From a virus, in the IMG/VR virus record IMGVR_UViG_3300049629_000862, positions 1-63,819 of that record: a stretch of DNA of 63,819 nucleotides. One strand, written 5' to 3'. How positions within the stretch are numbered: the stretch's first letter is position 1; each line of letters starts with the position of its first letter. The notes beneath the pieces are model-generated. The model made no database searches. It worked only from the letters and a program-made list of their open reading frames with translations, and had not been told where the DNA came from. Position numbers and translations under genes: made by a program. Positions 45,748-53,562 of the stretch are shown one piece after another.

Positions 45748-45784
45748 GGAGAGGTCATTAATTTGGTGACCTCTCCTTTTTTAT
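45748..45784 (+). terminator. Intrinsic terminator after the HTH gene
   Basis: GGAGAGGTCA and TGACCTCTCC form a perfect 10-bp stem with a 9-base loop (45748-45776), followed by TTTTTTATTTT. A strong rho-independent terminator. Confidence 0.93.
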
Positions 45785-45796
45785 TTTGGAGTGCAA

Positions 45797-46615
45797 ATGG
45801 AAATTCAAATAAAAACAGATGAACTTAGAAAGAAAAGTCTATTTGTTGCTACACCCATGTATGGTGGTATGAACCATGGTTTGTATATGAAAGCATGCCT
45901 TGATCTTCAAGGTATGTGTATTCAATACGGTATCAATGTTAAATTTTCCTTCTTATTTAATGAATCACTAATTACTAGGGCGAGAAATTATCTTGTAGAT
46001 GAATTCTACAATCGTTCAGAATGCACACATCTACTTTTCATCGATTCGGATATCTGTTTTAATCCGCAAGATGTTATTGCCATGTTGGCTCTAGACAAAG
46101 ATGTTATTGGCGGACCTTATCCTAAAAAAGCGATTAAGTGGAAAAGCGTTCAAAAGGCTGCGCTTCTTCATCCAGAAATTGCACCACACGACCTAGAAAA
46201 GGTTGCTGGTGATTTTGTATTTAATCCTGTTAAAGGTACTGCACAATTTCAAGTTTCTGAGCCACTAGAAGTTATGGAAATTGGAACAGGTTTCATGTTA
46301 ATTAACCGTGAAGTCTTTCCGAAAATGGAAGAAGCATATCCTCAGCTTCGTTATAAACCAGATCATGTTGGGCAACAACATTTTGACGGTTCACGTTACA
46401 TTCATGCTTTCTTCGATACTATTATTGACACAAAAGATTCTGCAACTGGTGGCGGTTCAGATCGTTATCTGTCAGAAGATTATATGTTTTGTCAACTTTG
46501 GAGAAAAATTGGTGGAAAAATTTGGTTGTGCCCATGGATGAGAACACAACATATCGGAACTTATCACTTTCATGGTGATATGCCTGCTGTAGCAAGTTTT
46601 GTTGGTGAAATGTAA
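45797..46615 (+). CDS. Glycosyltransferase-like protein (GT-A fold, FIDSD motif)
   Basis: 272 residues from the ATG at 45797, which follows a TTGGAG site; a GTG six bases upstream overlaps that site and is less likely. ATPMYGGMNHGLYMKACLDL, NESLITRARNYLVDEF, HLLFIDSDICF and DVIGGPYPKKAI form a GT-A core. The end (LSEDYMFCQLWRKIGGKIW, THIGTYHFHG) completes the fold. It is a longer paralogue of the gene at 17873. It probably moves a sugar to a phage or host target; the context gives no substrate. Confidence 0.75.
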   Translation: MEIQIKTDELRKKSLFVATPMYGGMNHGLYMKACLDLQGMCIQYGINVKFSFLFNESLITRARNYLVDEFYNRSECTHLLFIDSDICFNPQDVIAMLALDKDVIGGPYPKKAIKWKSVQKAALLHPEIAPHDLEKVAGDFVFNPVKGTAQFQVSEPLEVMEIGTGFMLINREVFPKMEEAYPQLRYKPDHVGQQHFDGSRYIHAFFDTIIDTKDSATGGGSDRYLSEDYMFCQLWRKIGGKIWLCPWMRTQHIGTYHFHGDMPAVASFVGEM

Positions 46616-47289
46616 TGATCGTTGGTGTAGTAGGGTTCATCGGTTCCGGAAAAGGAACCGTTGGTGATTTTCTAAAAACTGAATTTGGATTTCACTCATT
46701 AAGCTTTGCTTCACACTTAAAAGACGTTGCTTCAGTCCTCTTCGGTTGGGAAAGGAATCTTTTGGAGGGTGATACAGAAGAATCTAGAAAATTCAGAGAA
46801 AGACCGGACGGTTTTTGGTCTAAAAAAATCGGTGAACACTTTACACCACGATTAGCACTTCAACTACTTGGTACAGAAGCAGGAAGAAAAGTCTTTCATG
46901 AAGACTTTTGGGTTTATGCATTAGAAAATAAAATCAATAACTTAGGAGCAAATCAAAATGTGGTGGTAACCGACGTTAGATTTAAAAATGAAATTGAATG
47001 GATAAAAAGCAAAGAAGGTATTCTAATTGAAGTTAGAAGAGGTTCAAGACCTTCTTGGTTTCATATTGCAGCCGATGCCAATAAACACGGTGGTTCTGTT
47101 TTTTCGGAAAAATTTATGTTGGAAAAATCTGGTGTTCATGAATCAGAATGGAGATGGATTGGAAGTGGAATAGATTACATTATTGATAATATTGGCACAC
47201 TGGAAAACTTGAAAGAAAGAGTCACTGAATGCTTGAAAAGTTATTACGGAAGTAATATAATTGAATCCCTTAGACAAAGGAGTTTGTAA
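46615..47289 (+). CDS. gp1: Deoxynucleoside monophosphate kinase, T4 gp1-like
   Basis: 224 residues (T4 gp1 is 241), joined to its neighbours by TAATG overlaps. A P-loop is at residues 7-15 (GFIGSGKGT). RLALQLLGTEAGRKVFHEDFW and VVTDVRFKNEIEWIK follow the family's substrate and lid regions. It phosphorylates deoxynucleotides, including modified ones in T4, to supply DNA synthesis. It precedes the gp45 clamp, joining nucleotide supply to the replisome genes. Confidence 0.85.
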   Translation: MIVGVVGFIGSGKGTVGDFLKTEFGFHSLSFASHLKDVASVLFGWERNLLEGDTEESRKFRERPDGFWSKKIGEHFTPRLALQLLGTEAGRKVFHEDFWVYALENKINNLGANQNVVVTDVRFKNEIEWIKSKEGILIEVRRGSRPSWFHIAADANKHGGSVFSEKFMLEKSGVHESEWRWIGSGIDYIIDNIGTLENLKERVTECLKSYYGSNIIESLRQRSL

Positions 47290-47969
47290 TGAAGTTGACA
47301 AATAATACCATGAATGTATTGAAGAATTTTTCTACAATTAATCAAAACATTTATGTTAAACCTGGTAATGTTATTGAAACTGTTTCAAAGCAGAAAAATA
47401 TTTTGGCTAAAGCAACAGTGGAAGAAAACTTTCCACAAGAGTTCGGCATTTACGATCTAAACAATTTTTTGGGCGTTCTATCCCTTTCTAAAGGTACTTT
47501 ACCTGAACTTGATTTTGAAGATCAAAAAATTATTATCCGCAATCGAGTAGGCAAAAGTAGCACGACATATCATCAATCTAAAAAGGAACTTTTACTTCTT
47601 GCACCTGAGAAAAAGGTCAGCATGGAAAATGCTGAAATTATTTTCACCATCACAGAAGAGGATCTTGATTGGTGTTTGAAAGCTGCATCTGCACTTAACT
47701 CAACGAATATCGCTTTTGTTTCTGATGGTGTAAATGTCACGGTTGATGTTTTTAATGTAAAAGATGATTCATCTAACGTAAATACAACAACTATTGCAGA
47801 AGGTGATGGCAAAACTTTTAAAATGATTTTTGCTATAGAAAATTTTAAGTTTATTCTTGGTTCATACGATGTTACAATTCATTCTCGTGGAATTGGGCAC
47901 TTTAAAAACAAGTCTGTACCAATTGAATATTGGGTCACCACTGAACCTGGTTCTACTTACGGAGCTTAA
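47289..47969 (+). CDS. gp45: Sliding clamp, T4 gp45-like
   Basis: 226 residues (T4 gp45 is 228). MKLTNNTMNVLKNFSTINQNIYVKPG matches the first clamp domain, and FGIYDLNNFLGVLSLSKG is the most conserved stretch. The C-terminal FKFILGSYDVTIHSRGIGHFKN matches the second and third domain interface. The trimeric ring tethers DNA polymerase and, in T4-like phages, activates late promoters together with gp55. The loader genes gp44 and gp62 follow. Confidence 0.92.
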   Translation: MKLTNNTMNVLKNFSTINQNIYVKPGNVIETVSKQKNILAKATVEENFPQEFGIYDLNNFLGVLSLSKGTLPELDFEDQKIIIRNRVGKSSTTYHQSKKELLLLAPEKKVSMENAEIIFTITEEDLDWCLKAASALNSTNIAFVSDGVNVTVDVFNVKDDSSNVNTTTIAEGDGKTFKMIFAIENFKFILGSYDVTIHSRGIGHFKNKSVPIEYWVTTEPGSTYGA

Positions 47970-48247
47970 TGATGACTGATATTGTTACACAATATGGTAC
48001 TTTTAAAGAAGAAGATTTGAAATCGATCAAAGAAGCTTTGAATGAAATTTCAAATGAGCTTGACATTATCTCTCAGCATAAAGATGCAATCAAAGATGTT
48101 ATCAATGCAGTCTTTGATAATTATAAAATCCCTAAAAAAGTAATTCGCCGTTTGGCAAAAGCACATCATAAAAATTCTTTTCAGGAAGAACTTGCGCATG
48201 ATAGTGAATTTGAGACCCTCTATATCGGGCTTACGGAGGCAAAATGA
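47969..48247 (+). CDS. dsbA: Double-stranded DNA-binding protein, DsbA-like
   Basis: 92 residues (T4 DsbA is 89). SNELDIISQHKDAIKDVINAVFDNYKIPKKVIRRLAKAHHKN-type text follows the helical core of T4 DsbA (a small dsDNA-binding protein that helps late transcription) in length and pattern. A second ATG at 47972 is better spaced from the GGAG site. It lies between the clamp and accessory genes, a reasonable position for a late-transcription helper. Confidence 0.7.
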   Translation: MMTDIVTQYGTFKEEDLKSIKEALNEISNELDIISQHKDAIKDVINAVFDNYKIPKKVIRRLAKAHHKNSFQEELAHDSEFETLYIGLTEAK

Positions 48248-48576
48248 ATGAAGAACGTAGAGGGTTTACTAAAGGTTTAGGTCTAGCAGGATTTGTTGCA
48301 GTTGGAATTGCTGGTTATAAAGAAGCAAAAGAAAGGATTGTTTATAAACAGGATGAAATTCCAACACCTGAGTTAGAAAAACAATTAGAAACAAAACCCG
48401 TTCTACAATTGTCCGCTACTTACGGAGAAGAAATGCCTCCTTCATCTGACTTATACGTATTCTCATTTGGTCCAAATTACAAACCTGGAACAGAAAACCA
48501 TGTAAATGTTAAAATTGTTCCTGGTCCCGATGGCAAACTATACGTAAAAGAAAACGATAGTTGGAGAAAAATATGA
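48244..48576 (+). CDS. Small protein with twin-arginine-like N-terminus
   Basis: 110 residues, overlapping both neighbours by four bases. The N-terminus MNEERRGFTKGLGLAGFVAVGIAGY has a twin-Arg motif (RRGFTK) followed by a short hydrophobic stretch, as in Tat signal peptides or a membrane anchor. A Pro-rich region (PPSSDLYVFSFGPNYKPG) and a beta-like C-terminus follow. No family was recognised. It could be exported or anchored to the inner membrane. Confidence 0.55.
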   Translation: MNEERRGFTKGLGLAGFVAVGIAGYKEAKERIVYKQDEIPTPELEKQLETKPVLQLSATYGEEMPPSSDLYVFSFGPNYKPGTENHVNVKIVPGPDGKLYVKENDSWRKI

Positions 48577-49316
48577 ATGTAGCAATGATTGCTTCCGGGC
48601 AACCTCGATACAAAAAATATATTTTCGACAATTATTATAAAATAAAAGACGCAACTAGCATAGAACTTTATTTCTATATGTGGAGTAATTATTACTTAGA
48701 AAACGATGATAAAAATATTTTTGAAGGTGGAGGTTCGGTTGAGGAACAAATAATTAAGGGGCTACCTAAACACTGCATCATAAAAAAATTCATAACTGAA
48801 AATGAACCTTCTATTGAAAAATTATTTAATAATGAACTAGAAATATTAGTAGAAAAAACTCTTGGAGCAAATCATATATTTGAGCCTGATAGAATGAGAA
48901 CCAGTCTTATTGATCTATATTATCAAAGATATTCAGCAATGAAAGCTTTTGAATTACTTGACAAAGAATATGATTGTGTTATAAGATATAGACCCGATTG
49001 TTACCTCGCTGATGATGTTTACTTAAAGGAAGTAGATTTAGATAAAGGAATTTATGTTCCTAGGAACATGGGAGGAGGAGGTATGAACGATCAATTTGCA
49101 ATCGGAAATATGAAAAATATGAAGGTATATTTTGATGCGTTCAACAGTTTATTTGTCGATCAAATGGAAAATAAAGAGTTGGTTCAACAGGAAACTTCTT
49201 TAAAATATCATCTATCAAAAAATAATATTAATATTCATGGACTACCTAATAATGCACGATATTTTATGGTAAGAATAGAAAAAGGAGATGGTGGAAAAAA
49301 ACTTCAAAGAATTTAA
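48573..49316 (+). CDS. Glycosyltransferase-like protein (RYRPD / DQFAIG motifs)
   Basis: 247 residues from the ATG at 48573 with TTGGAGAAAA upstream; the frame also has a TTG at 48561 inside that site. NVAMIASGQPRYKKYI opens the protein, ELLDKEYDCVIRYRPDCYL and MNDQFAIGNMKNM follow. The gene at 54596 shares VIRSRTD and CDQFAIG in the same order, so the two are paralogues. The pattern fits a small family of phage and bacterial sugar transferases, but catalytic residues cannot be named with certainty. Confidence 0.6.
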   Translation: MNVAMIASGQPRYKKYIFDNYYKIKDATSIELYFYMWSNYYLENDDKNIFEGGGSVEEQIIKGLPKHCIIKKFITENEPSIEKLFNNELEILVEKTLGANHIFEPDRMRTSLIDLYYQRYSAMKAFELLDKEYDCVIRYRPDCYLADDVYLKEVDLDKGIYVPRNMGGGGMNDQFAIGNMKNMKVYFDAFNSLFVDQMENKELVQQETSLKYHLSKNNINIHGLPNNARYFMVRIEKGDGGKKLQRI

Positions 49317-49347
49317 AGTATTTCATTTTACATTATGGAGATTGTGA

Positions 49348-50289
49348 TTGGAAAATAAACAAATTTTATGGGTAGAAAAATATCGCCCGAATAAAGTTGA
49401 AGACTGTATACTTCCCGAAAACATCAAAACTATATTTCAAGAATATGTCAACAGAAAAGAAATCCCAAATTTGTTACTTGCTGGATCCGCAGGCGTTGGT
49501 AAAACAACAATCGCTAAAGCCCTCTGCGAAGAAATTGGCTGTGATTACATCATCATCAATGGGTCAGATGAAAGCGGCATTGACACATTCCGCACCAAGA
49601 TCAAAAACTATGCATCAGCAATGAGTTTTTCTGGTGACCGGAGGGTCATCATCATTGATGAAGCAGACTATCTAAATCCCAATTCTACACAGCCCGCCCT
49701 ACGTGGTGCCATTGAAGAGTTTTCAATTAATTGTTCTTTTATTTTCACTTGTAATTTTAAGAATAGGATTATTGAACCTCTTCATTCACGTTGTTCCGTT
49801 ATTGAATTTAAACTTCAAAATGGGCAAAAGGCTAAGATGGCGGCTCAGTTCTTTAAACGTGTTGAATGGATCTTAAAACAAGAAAACATTCCATATGAAA
49901 AAGATGTTGTTGCAGCCGTCATTACAAAATACTTTCCTGATAACCGACGCATTCTAAATGAATTACAACGATATTCAGTTTCAGGAGCAATCGATAAAGG
50001 TATTTTGTCAAATGTTTCAGACGTAAACATTGCAACGCTTATCAAATCCATTAAAGAAAAAGATTTTGGATCAGCAAGAAAATGGGTCACTTCGAATCTT
50101 GACAATGATGCAGCAACCATAATCAGAAAAATATATGATTCGATGTATGAATATTTAACTCCTGACAGCATTCCACCTGCTGTTTTAATTTTGTCAAAAT
50201 ACCAATATCAATCTGCATTCGTGGCGGATCAGGAAATTAACTTAATGGCCTGTTTGACCGAATTTATGGTTGAATGTTCCTTTAAGTGA
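49348..50289 (+). CDS. gp44: Clamp loader large subunit, T4 gp44-like
   Basis: 313 residues (T4 gp44 is 319), from a TTG start seven bases after ATGGAG; nearby ATG and GTG codons are out of frame or stop at once. It has WVEKYRPNKVEDCILP, the P-loop GSAGVGKT (46-53), Walker B IIIDEADYL and the sensor SRC in PLHSRCSVIEF. The AAA+ ATPase opens and loads the gp45 clamp at primer ends, with gp62. Confidence 0.93.
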   Translation: MENKQILWVEKYRPNKVEDCILPENIKTIFQEYVNRKEIPNLLLAGSAGVGKTTIAKALCEEIGCDYIIINGSDESGIDTFRTKIKNYASAMSFSGDRRVIIIDEADYLNPNSTQPALRGAIEEFSINCSFIFTCNFKNRIIEPLHSRCSVIEFKLQNGQKAKMAAQFFKRVEWILKQENIPYEKDVVAAVITKYFPDNRRILNELQRYSVSGAIDKGILSNVSDVNIATLIKSIKEKDFGSARKWVTSNLDNDAATIIRKIYDSMYEYLTPDSIPPAVLILSKYQYQSAFVADQEINLMACLTEFMVECSFK

Positions 50290-50297
50290 GAAGGAAC

Positions 50298-50711
50298 ATG
50301 TTTCAAACGAAAATATATGATTTATTTGGTGATGAAATTCTTTTGAATAGTAAAAGCTGTGTTTATTGTGGAATACAGAAAAAAATAATAGAGTTTCCTA
50401 AACATATTCATCGAAATGATGGATACGATTCTAGATGCAAAGAATGCAAAAATAAAAGAGGAAAACTTGTAGATCAAATAAGAAAAAATTCTCCACCAAA
50501 ACCTGAAATATGTGATTGTTGTGGAAAAAAACCTAAGGAAGGCAATGGTAGAAGAAAAATTGGATTAGCACTTGATCATTGCCCTAAAACTAATACCTTT
50601 AGAGGTTGGCTTTGTTTTGATTGTAATCTTGGGATTGGTTTATTAGGTGACGATACTCAAGGATTAAAAAGAGCTTTAGACTATTTGGTGAAACATGACC
50701 GACCTATTTAA
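50298..50711 (+). CDS. Endonuclease VII-like HNH nuclease (likely homing)
   Basis: 137 residues from the ATG at 50298 preceded by GAGAAGG. Two zinc-knuckle pairs (CVYCG, CKECK and CDCCG) precede the Endonuclease_7 core LALDHCPKTNTFRGWLCFDCNLGIGLLGD, with its His/Asn/Asp active site. It is inserted between gp44 and gp62, whose genes are adjacent in T4. The gp62 start lies inside its 3' end. A free-standing homing endonuclease is therefore likely. Its own gene-conversion targets would be the uninterrupted gp44-gp62 junction of related phages. Confidence 0.82.
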   Translation: MFQTKIYDLFGDEILLNSKSCVYCGIQKKIIEFPKHIHRNDGYDSRCKECKNKRGKLVDQIRKNSPPKPEICDCCGKKPKEGNGRRKIGLALDHCPKTNTFRGWLCFDCNLGIGLLGDDTQGLKRALDYLVKHDRPI

Positions 50712-51075
50712 AGAAATCTTACCAAGCATTCTTCAAACGAAGAAAGACGTTCTAGAAAATGAATCTGATTATAAACCTTTTATCATAAATCGCTCACTCT
50801 CATATCATATGGATTGTATTTTATATGCAAATCAAATGAATATGTGTGGAAATTTACCTCCAAAACTACAATACCAATATTTTCTAAATACCGTAAGACC
50901 AATGAAACGTAAGTTTCAGTCTTGGCAAAAGCAAGAGACCATCAAAAATTTAGATTGCGTTAAAGAATATTTTGGTTATTCAAATGAAAAAGCCAAAGAG
51001 GCCTTGCGTATTCTAACCGATGAACATATCGCTTTCATAAAAGAACAATTAGAAAAAGGTGGAGTGAAAAAATAA
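50695..51075 (+). CDS. gp62: Clamp loader small subunit, T4 gp62-like
   Basis: 126 residues (T4 gp62 is 187, so this is a short form). NRSLSYHMDCILYANQMNM and FLNTVRPMKRKFQSW-type text follows gp62. It binds four gp44 subunits to form the clamp loader. The ATG overlaps the last 17 bases of the EndoVII-like gene, and its stop overlaps the regA start (TAATG). Translation of this replication gene is thus coupled to the inserted nuclease gene. Confidence 0.82.
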   Translation: MTDLFKEILPSILQTKKDVLENESDYKPFIINRSLSYHMDCILYANQMNMCGNLPPKLQYQYFLNTVRPMKRKFQSWQKQETIKNLDCVKEYFGYSNEKAKEALRILTDEHIAFIKEQLEKGGVKK

Positions 51076-51485
51076 TGGTAAAAATAGAAAACATGGTAGA
51101 GGTGACTCTAAAGGAAAAAGATGACTTTTTAAAAGTTCGTGAAACTTTAACGCGAATCGGTGTCGCTTCCAAAAAAGAAAAAGTTCTTTACCAGTCTTGT
51201 CACATTCTACATAAGCAAGGCAGATACTACATCGTACACTTTAAAGAACTTTTTGCATTAGATGGTAAAAATACAGACTTTTCCGAGAACGATATTGCAA
51301 GAAGAAATACAATTGCAAAATTGTTGGAGGACTGGGAACTGTTAAAAATTGTTGATAAGAATATGGTTGAAGACCCCATAGTTTCTTTATCTCAAATTAA
51401 AATTCTTTCGCATAAAGAAAAAGAAGATTGGCAATTAATTACCAAATATAATATTGGTAAAAAAGCACAGAACGTGAATAAATAA
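51075..51485 (+). CDS. regA: Translational repressor RegA
   Basis: 136 residues (T4 RegA is 122). VEVTLKEKDDFLKVRETLTRIGVASKKEKVLYQSCHILHKQGRYYIVHFKELFALDGK-type sequence covers the RNA-binding core, with the conserved FKELFALDGK close. RegA binds translation start regions of early mRNAs, such as gp44 and gp45 in T4, and blocks them. The position after gp62 is the T4 order. The structured region that follows is a candidate for control. Confidence 0.9.
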   Translation: MVKIENMVEVTLKEKDDFLKVRETLTRIGVASKKEKVLYQSCHILHKQGRYYIVHFKELFALDGKNTDFSENDIARRNTIAKLLEDWELLKIVDKNMVEDPIVSLSQIKILSHKEKEDWQLITKYNIGKKAQNVNK

Positions 51486-51489
51486 CCAT

Positions 51490-51545
51490 ATCCCAATCGG
51501 GATGGGCTAGCCTACCGAGGTTAAGGCTAGTAAAATAAACCTCGG
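51490..51545 (+). ncRNA. Hairpin and H-type pseudoknot between regA and hsp20
   Basis: ATCCC-aatc-GGGAT forms a small hairpin (51490-51503). Then CTAGCCT (51507-51513) pairs with AGGCTAG (51524-51530), while CCGAGGTT (51515-51522) pairs with AACCTCGG (51538-51545). The interleaved order, one-base linkers and a 7-base A-rich loop (51531-51537) are the geometry of a classical H-type pseudoknot such as the T4 gene 32 operator. A regulatory or mRNA-protecting role is inferred. Confidence 0.65.
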
Positions 51546-51574
51546 ACCAACGCCTTATGGGTTGGTATTTTATT
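51546..51574 (+). terminator. Hairpin with T-rich tail before hsp20
   Basis: ACCAAC-(G)-CC, TTAT loop, GG-GTTGGT makes an 8-bp stem with one bulge, followed by ATTTTATT. It abuts the pseudoknot and may end the replication transcript. Confidence 0.55.
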
Positions 51575-51600
51575 AACTCGCTTATTTTAAGGAGAAAAGC

Positions 51601-52044
51601 ATGACTCTTCACTACGGCAAATCTTTGCTGCCTGCAACTGTTGGTTTCGAACGTCTTCTTAGCACATTTGAAGAATTTGATAGGGCGGTCAAACCACAAA
51701 CCTACCCTCCATACAATTTAGTAAAAACAAGTGATACCAATTGGACTATTGAAATCGCTATTGCGGGGTTTACCCGAGATGAAATTGATATTACTCTTGA
51801 CGATGGTAAACTTTTGGTCACAGGTAAAAGTGCCGATAAAGATACTACTCGTGAATTTATCCACTATGGTATTGCAAAGCGGGACTTCAATCATCGATTT
51901 ATTTTGGCACAAACGGTACAGGTAAAATCTGCTAATATTGTCGATGGGCTTCTTATAATTGAACTGGAAAATATTATTCCAGAAGAAAGAAAGCCAAAGA
52001 AAATTCAAATTGGTAGCAAAAATACAACACTCTTGACAGAATAG
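51601..52044 (+). CDS. hsp20: Small heat shock protein (Hsp20/IbpA family)
   Basis: 147 residues with an AAGGAG site. The alpha-crystallin domain spans about 38-130 (NLVKTSDTNWTIEIAIAGFTRDEIDI, GKLLVTGKS, FIHYGIAKRDFNHRFILAQTVQVKSANI-type). The short PEERKPKKI end is the usual C-terminal anchor. Such ATP-independent chaperones are common in cyanophages, where they may protect virion or replication proteins during infection. Confidence 0.93.
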   Translation: MTLHYGKSLLPATVGFERLLSTFEEFDRAVKPQTYPPYNLVKTSDTNWTIEIAIAGFTRDEIDITLDDGKLLVTGKSADKDTTREFIHYGIAKRDFNHRFILAQTVQVKSANIVDGLLIIELENIIPEERKPKKIQIGSKNTTLLTE

Positions 52045-52061
52045 TCATTTTCGAGTATAAT
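52033..52061 (+). promoter_or_regulatory. Consensus sigma70 promoter
   Basis: TTGACA (52033-52038), 17-base spacer, TATAAT (52056-52061): a full consensus match. It overlaps the end of hsp20 and drives the short ORF at 52087 and the genes after it. Confidence 0.85.
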
Positions 52062-52086
52062 TTTATTATGGATGCGGTGAGTTAAC

Positions 52087-52218
52087 ATGGAAACATACTT
52101 GACAATGACAACTTTTACTGCCTTTGCTTTGGGTGCCTTTCTTGGTGCACTAGTTGGAAGGTTGGTAACATTTTGTCTCATGTCAGTATGTTTCCTTTTC
52201 TTATTGTTTAAGCTATGA
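52087..52218 (+). CDS. 43-residue predicted membrane protein
   Basis: A short ORF, ATG preceded by GCGGTGAG, encoding 43 residues that are almost all hydrophobic: TAFALGAFLGALVG, then VTFCLMSVCFLFLLF, with one Arg between the two segments. The first segment has a Gly-x-x-x-Gly-type packing pattern. It is the first gene behind a perfect promoter and overlaps the next ATG by four bases (ATGA), which supports real translation. It may act on the host membrane early in infection; no family was recognised. Confidence 0.6.
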   Translation: METYLTMTTFTAFALGAFLGALVGRLVTFCLMSVCFLFLLFKL

Positions 52219-52406
52219 ATACAAAAGATCAACCAATTAAAATGCGCAATCGCTTTAATTTGACGGATGTTTATTACACATTAGCGCACTGGCCGTCTAA
52301 AGAAATTGATGGTGTTTTGTTTCTACCTGTAGTAAAAAATTATCCTTCAAATCAAAAACAACCTTTACATTATATCCGAAAAGATTCTTTGGAAAAAACT
52401 AAATGA
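52215..52406 (+). CDS. Small phage protein of unknown function
   Basis: 63 residues. It begins at the ATGA overlap with the membrane protein gene and ends four bases inside the phosphoesterase gene. A helix (RFNLTDVYYTLAHWPSKEI) leads to VLFLPVVKNYPSNQKQPLHYIRKDSLEK. The RKDSLEK-type end appears in other short phage proteins. No function is known. Confidence 0.55.
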   Translation: MNTKDQPIKMRNRFNLTDVYYTLAHWPSKEIDGVLFLPVVKNYPSNQKQPLHYIRKDSLEKTK

Positions 52407-53182
52407 AAATTGCACTTGCATCTGACGTTCATCTGGAATTCGGTACTACATCATTCAATAACACTGATAATGCAGATGTTCTTATTTTATCGGGTGATAT
52501 TTGTGTCGCTAACAATTTTCATCCTACAGATAAAAAATTTTTTCGTGAATGTTCTGAGCGTTTTCCAAATGTGATTTATATCATGGGAAACCATGAACAC
52601 TACAATGGTGATTATACACTGACCGAAAATCTTCTTCGTGAAGAGTTGGAAGAATTTACAAATATTCATCTGCTTGAAAAGCAAACGGTTGAGATCAATG
52701 GCTACACTTTTATTGGTGCTACTCTTTGGACCGACATGAACAAAAACGATCCTAATACTTTGTGGCATGTTAGCCGTGTAATGAACGATTTTCGTATTAT
52801 TCGTAATAGTGGAGCGATTGAAGATCGAGAAAAACTTACTCCAATGTTTGTGTATAATGAACATGTGAGTACAATGCACTATATCAAGAGTGTCATTGAC
52901 GCTAACCCTGAAGGTAAGTTCGTAGTTGTTGGGCATCATGCACCATCTAAGAAGTCAGTGAAACCTCGCTATCATGGCGATATTCTTACGAACGGTGCTT
53001 ATTCTTCGGACTTGTCGGAGTTTATTCTTGACCACCCACAAATCAAACTATGGACGCATGGGCACACTCATGATGTTTTTGATTATATGATCGGTGATAC
53101 TCGTATATTGTGTAATCCTCGTGGATATGCTCTATACGAAGAGCGCGCTGATGAATTTGAATTGCTTTTTACGGAGATTTAA
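52403..53182 (+). CDS. Calcineurin-like metallophosphoesterase
   Basis: 259 residues. The motifs are in order: ASDVHLEFG, LSGDICV, MGNHEHY, VGHHAPS and THGHTHDVFD. This predicts a two-metal phosphoesterase. The substrate is not set by the motifs; nucleotides, RNA ends and phospholipids are possible. It differs from gp47 and from the PlcP-like enzyme at 61469. It lies in the early operon behind the consensus promoter at 52033. Confidence 0.85.
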   Translation: MKIALASDVHLEFGTTSFNNTDNADVLILSGDICVANNFHPTDKKFFRECSERFPNVIYIMGNHEHYNGDYTLTENLLREELEEFTNIHLLEKQTVEINGYTFIGATLWTDMNKNDPNTLWHVSRVMNDFRIIRNSGAIEDREKLTPMFVYNEHVSTMHYIKSVIDANPEGKFVVVGHHAPSKKSVKPRYHGDILTNGAYSSDLSEFILDHPQIKLWTHGHTHDVFDYMIGDTRILCNPRGYALYEERADEFELLFTEI

Positions 53183-53183
53183 A

Positions 53184-53465
53184 ATGCCTATTTTTATGAT
53201 TGATACTGTTCACACTTTTCGCCATAAGTGGCTGATTGAAGCAGAGACATTGGAACACGCTTACGATGAAATGGTGATGACTGAACATGATCGTAAGTTT
53301 GATGAACTGACACAAAAATGTCTCGGTGAAATGATTATTGATGGGCGTGAAGTGACACGTGAAGAAATTGATAAAGTAGTTGCAACTCTTAAAGAGGACA
53401 AGGATGAATGGGTAAATCATTGGCTTGTGGATAAATGTATTCATAAAGTCGATTATTCTAAATAA
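53184..53465 (+). CDS. Small protein of unknown function
   Basis: 93 residues from the ATG at 53184 after GGAGATTT; the open frame extends 90 bases upstream into the previous gene without support. It starts PIFMIDTVHTFRHKWLIEAETLEHAYDEM, a common pattern of small phage proteins that contain a ferredoxin-like fold, then TREEIDKVVATLKEDKDEW. No catalytic motif was seen. Confidence 0.6.
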   Translation: MPIFMIDTVHTFRHKWLIEAETLEHAYDEMVMTEHDRKFDELTQKCLGEMIIDGREVTREEIDKVVATLKEDKDEWVNHWLVDKCIHKVDYSK

Positions 53466-53470
53466 TATTT

Positions 53471-53545
53471 CTGGCCGTCGTTCAATGGATAGGACAGCAT
53501 TCTTCTAAAGTGCGAATGGGGGTTCGATTCCCTCCGGCCGGGCCA
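53471..53545 (+). tRNA. tRNA-Arg(TCT)
   Basis: Cloverleaf with acceptor CTGGCCG/CGGCCGG, anticodon loop CTTCTAA, T-arm GGGGG-TTCGATT-CCCTC and an encoded CCA. It is 2 kb upstream of the main cluster and reads AGA/AGG, common Arg codons in this AT-rich genome. Confidence 0.93.
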
Positions 53546-53562
53546 AACAATTTCGAGGTTTT

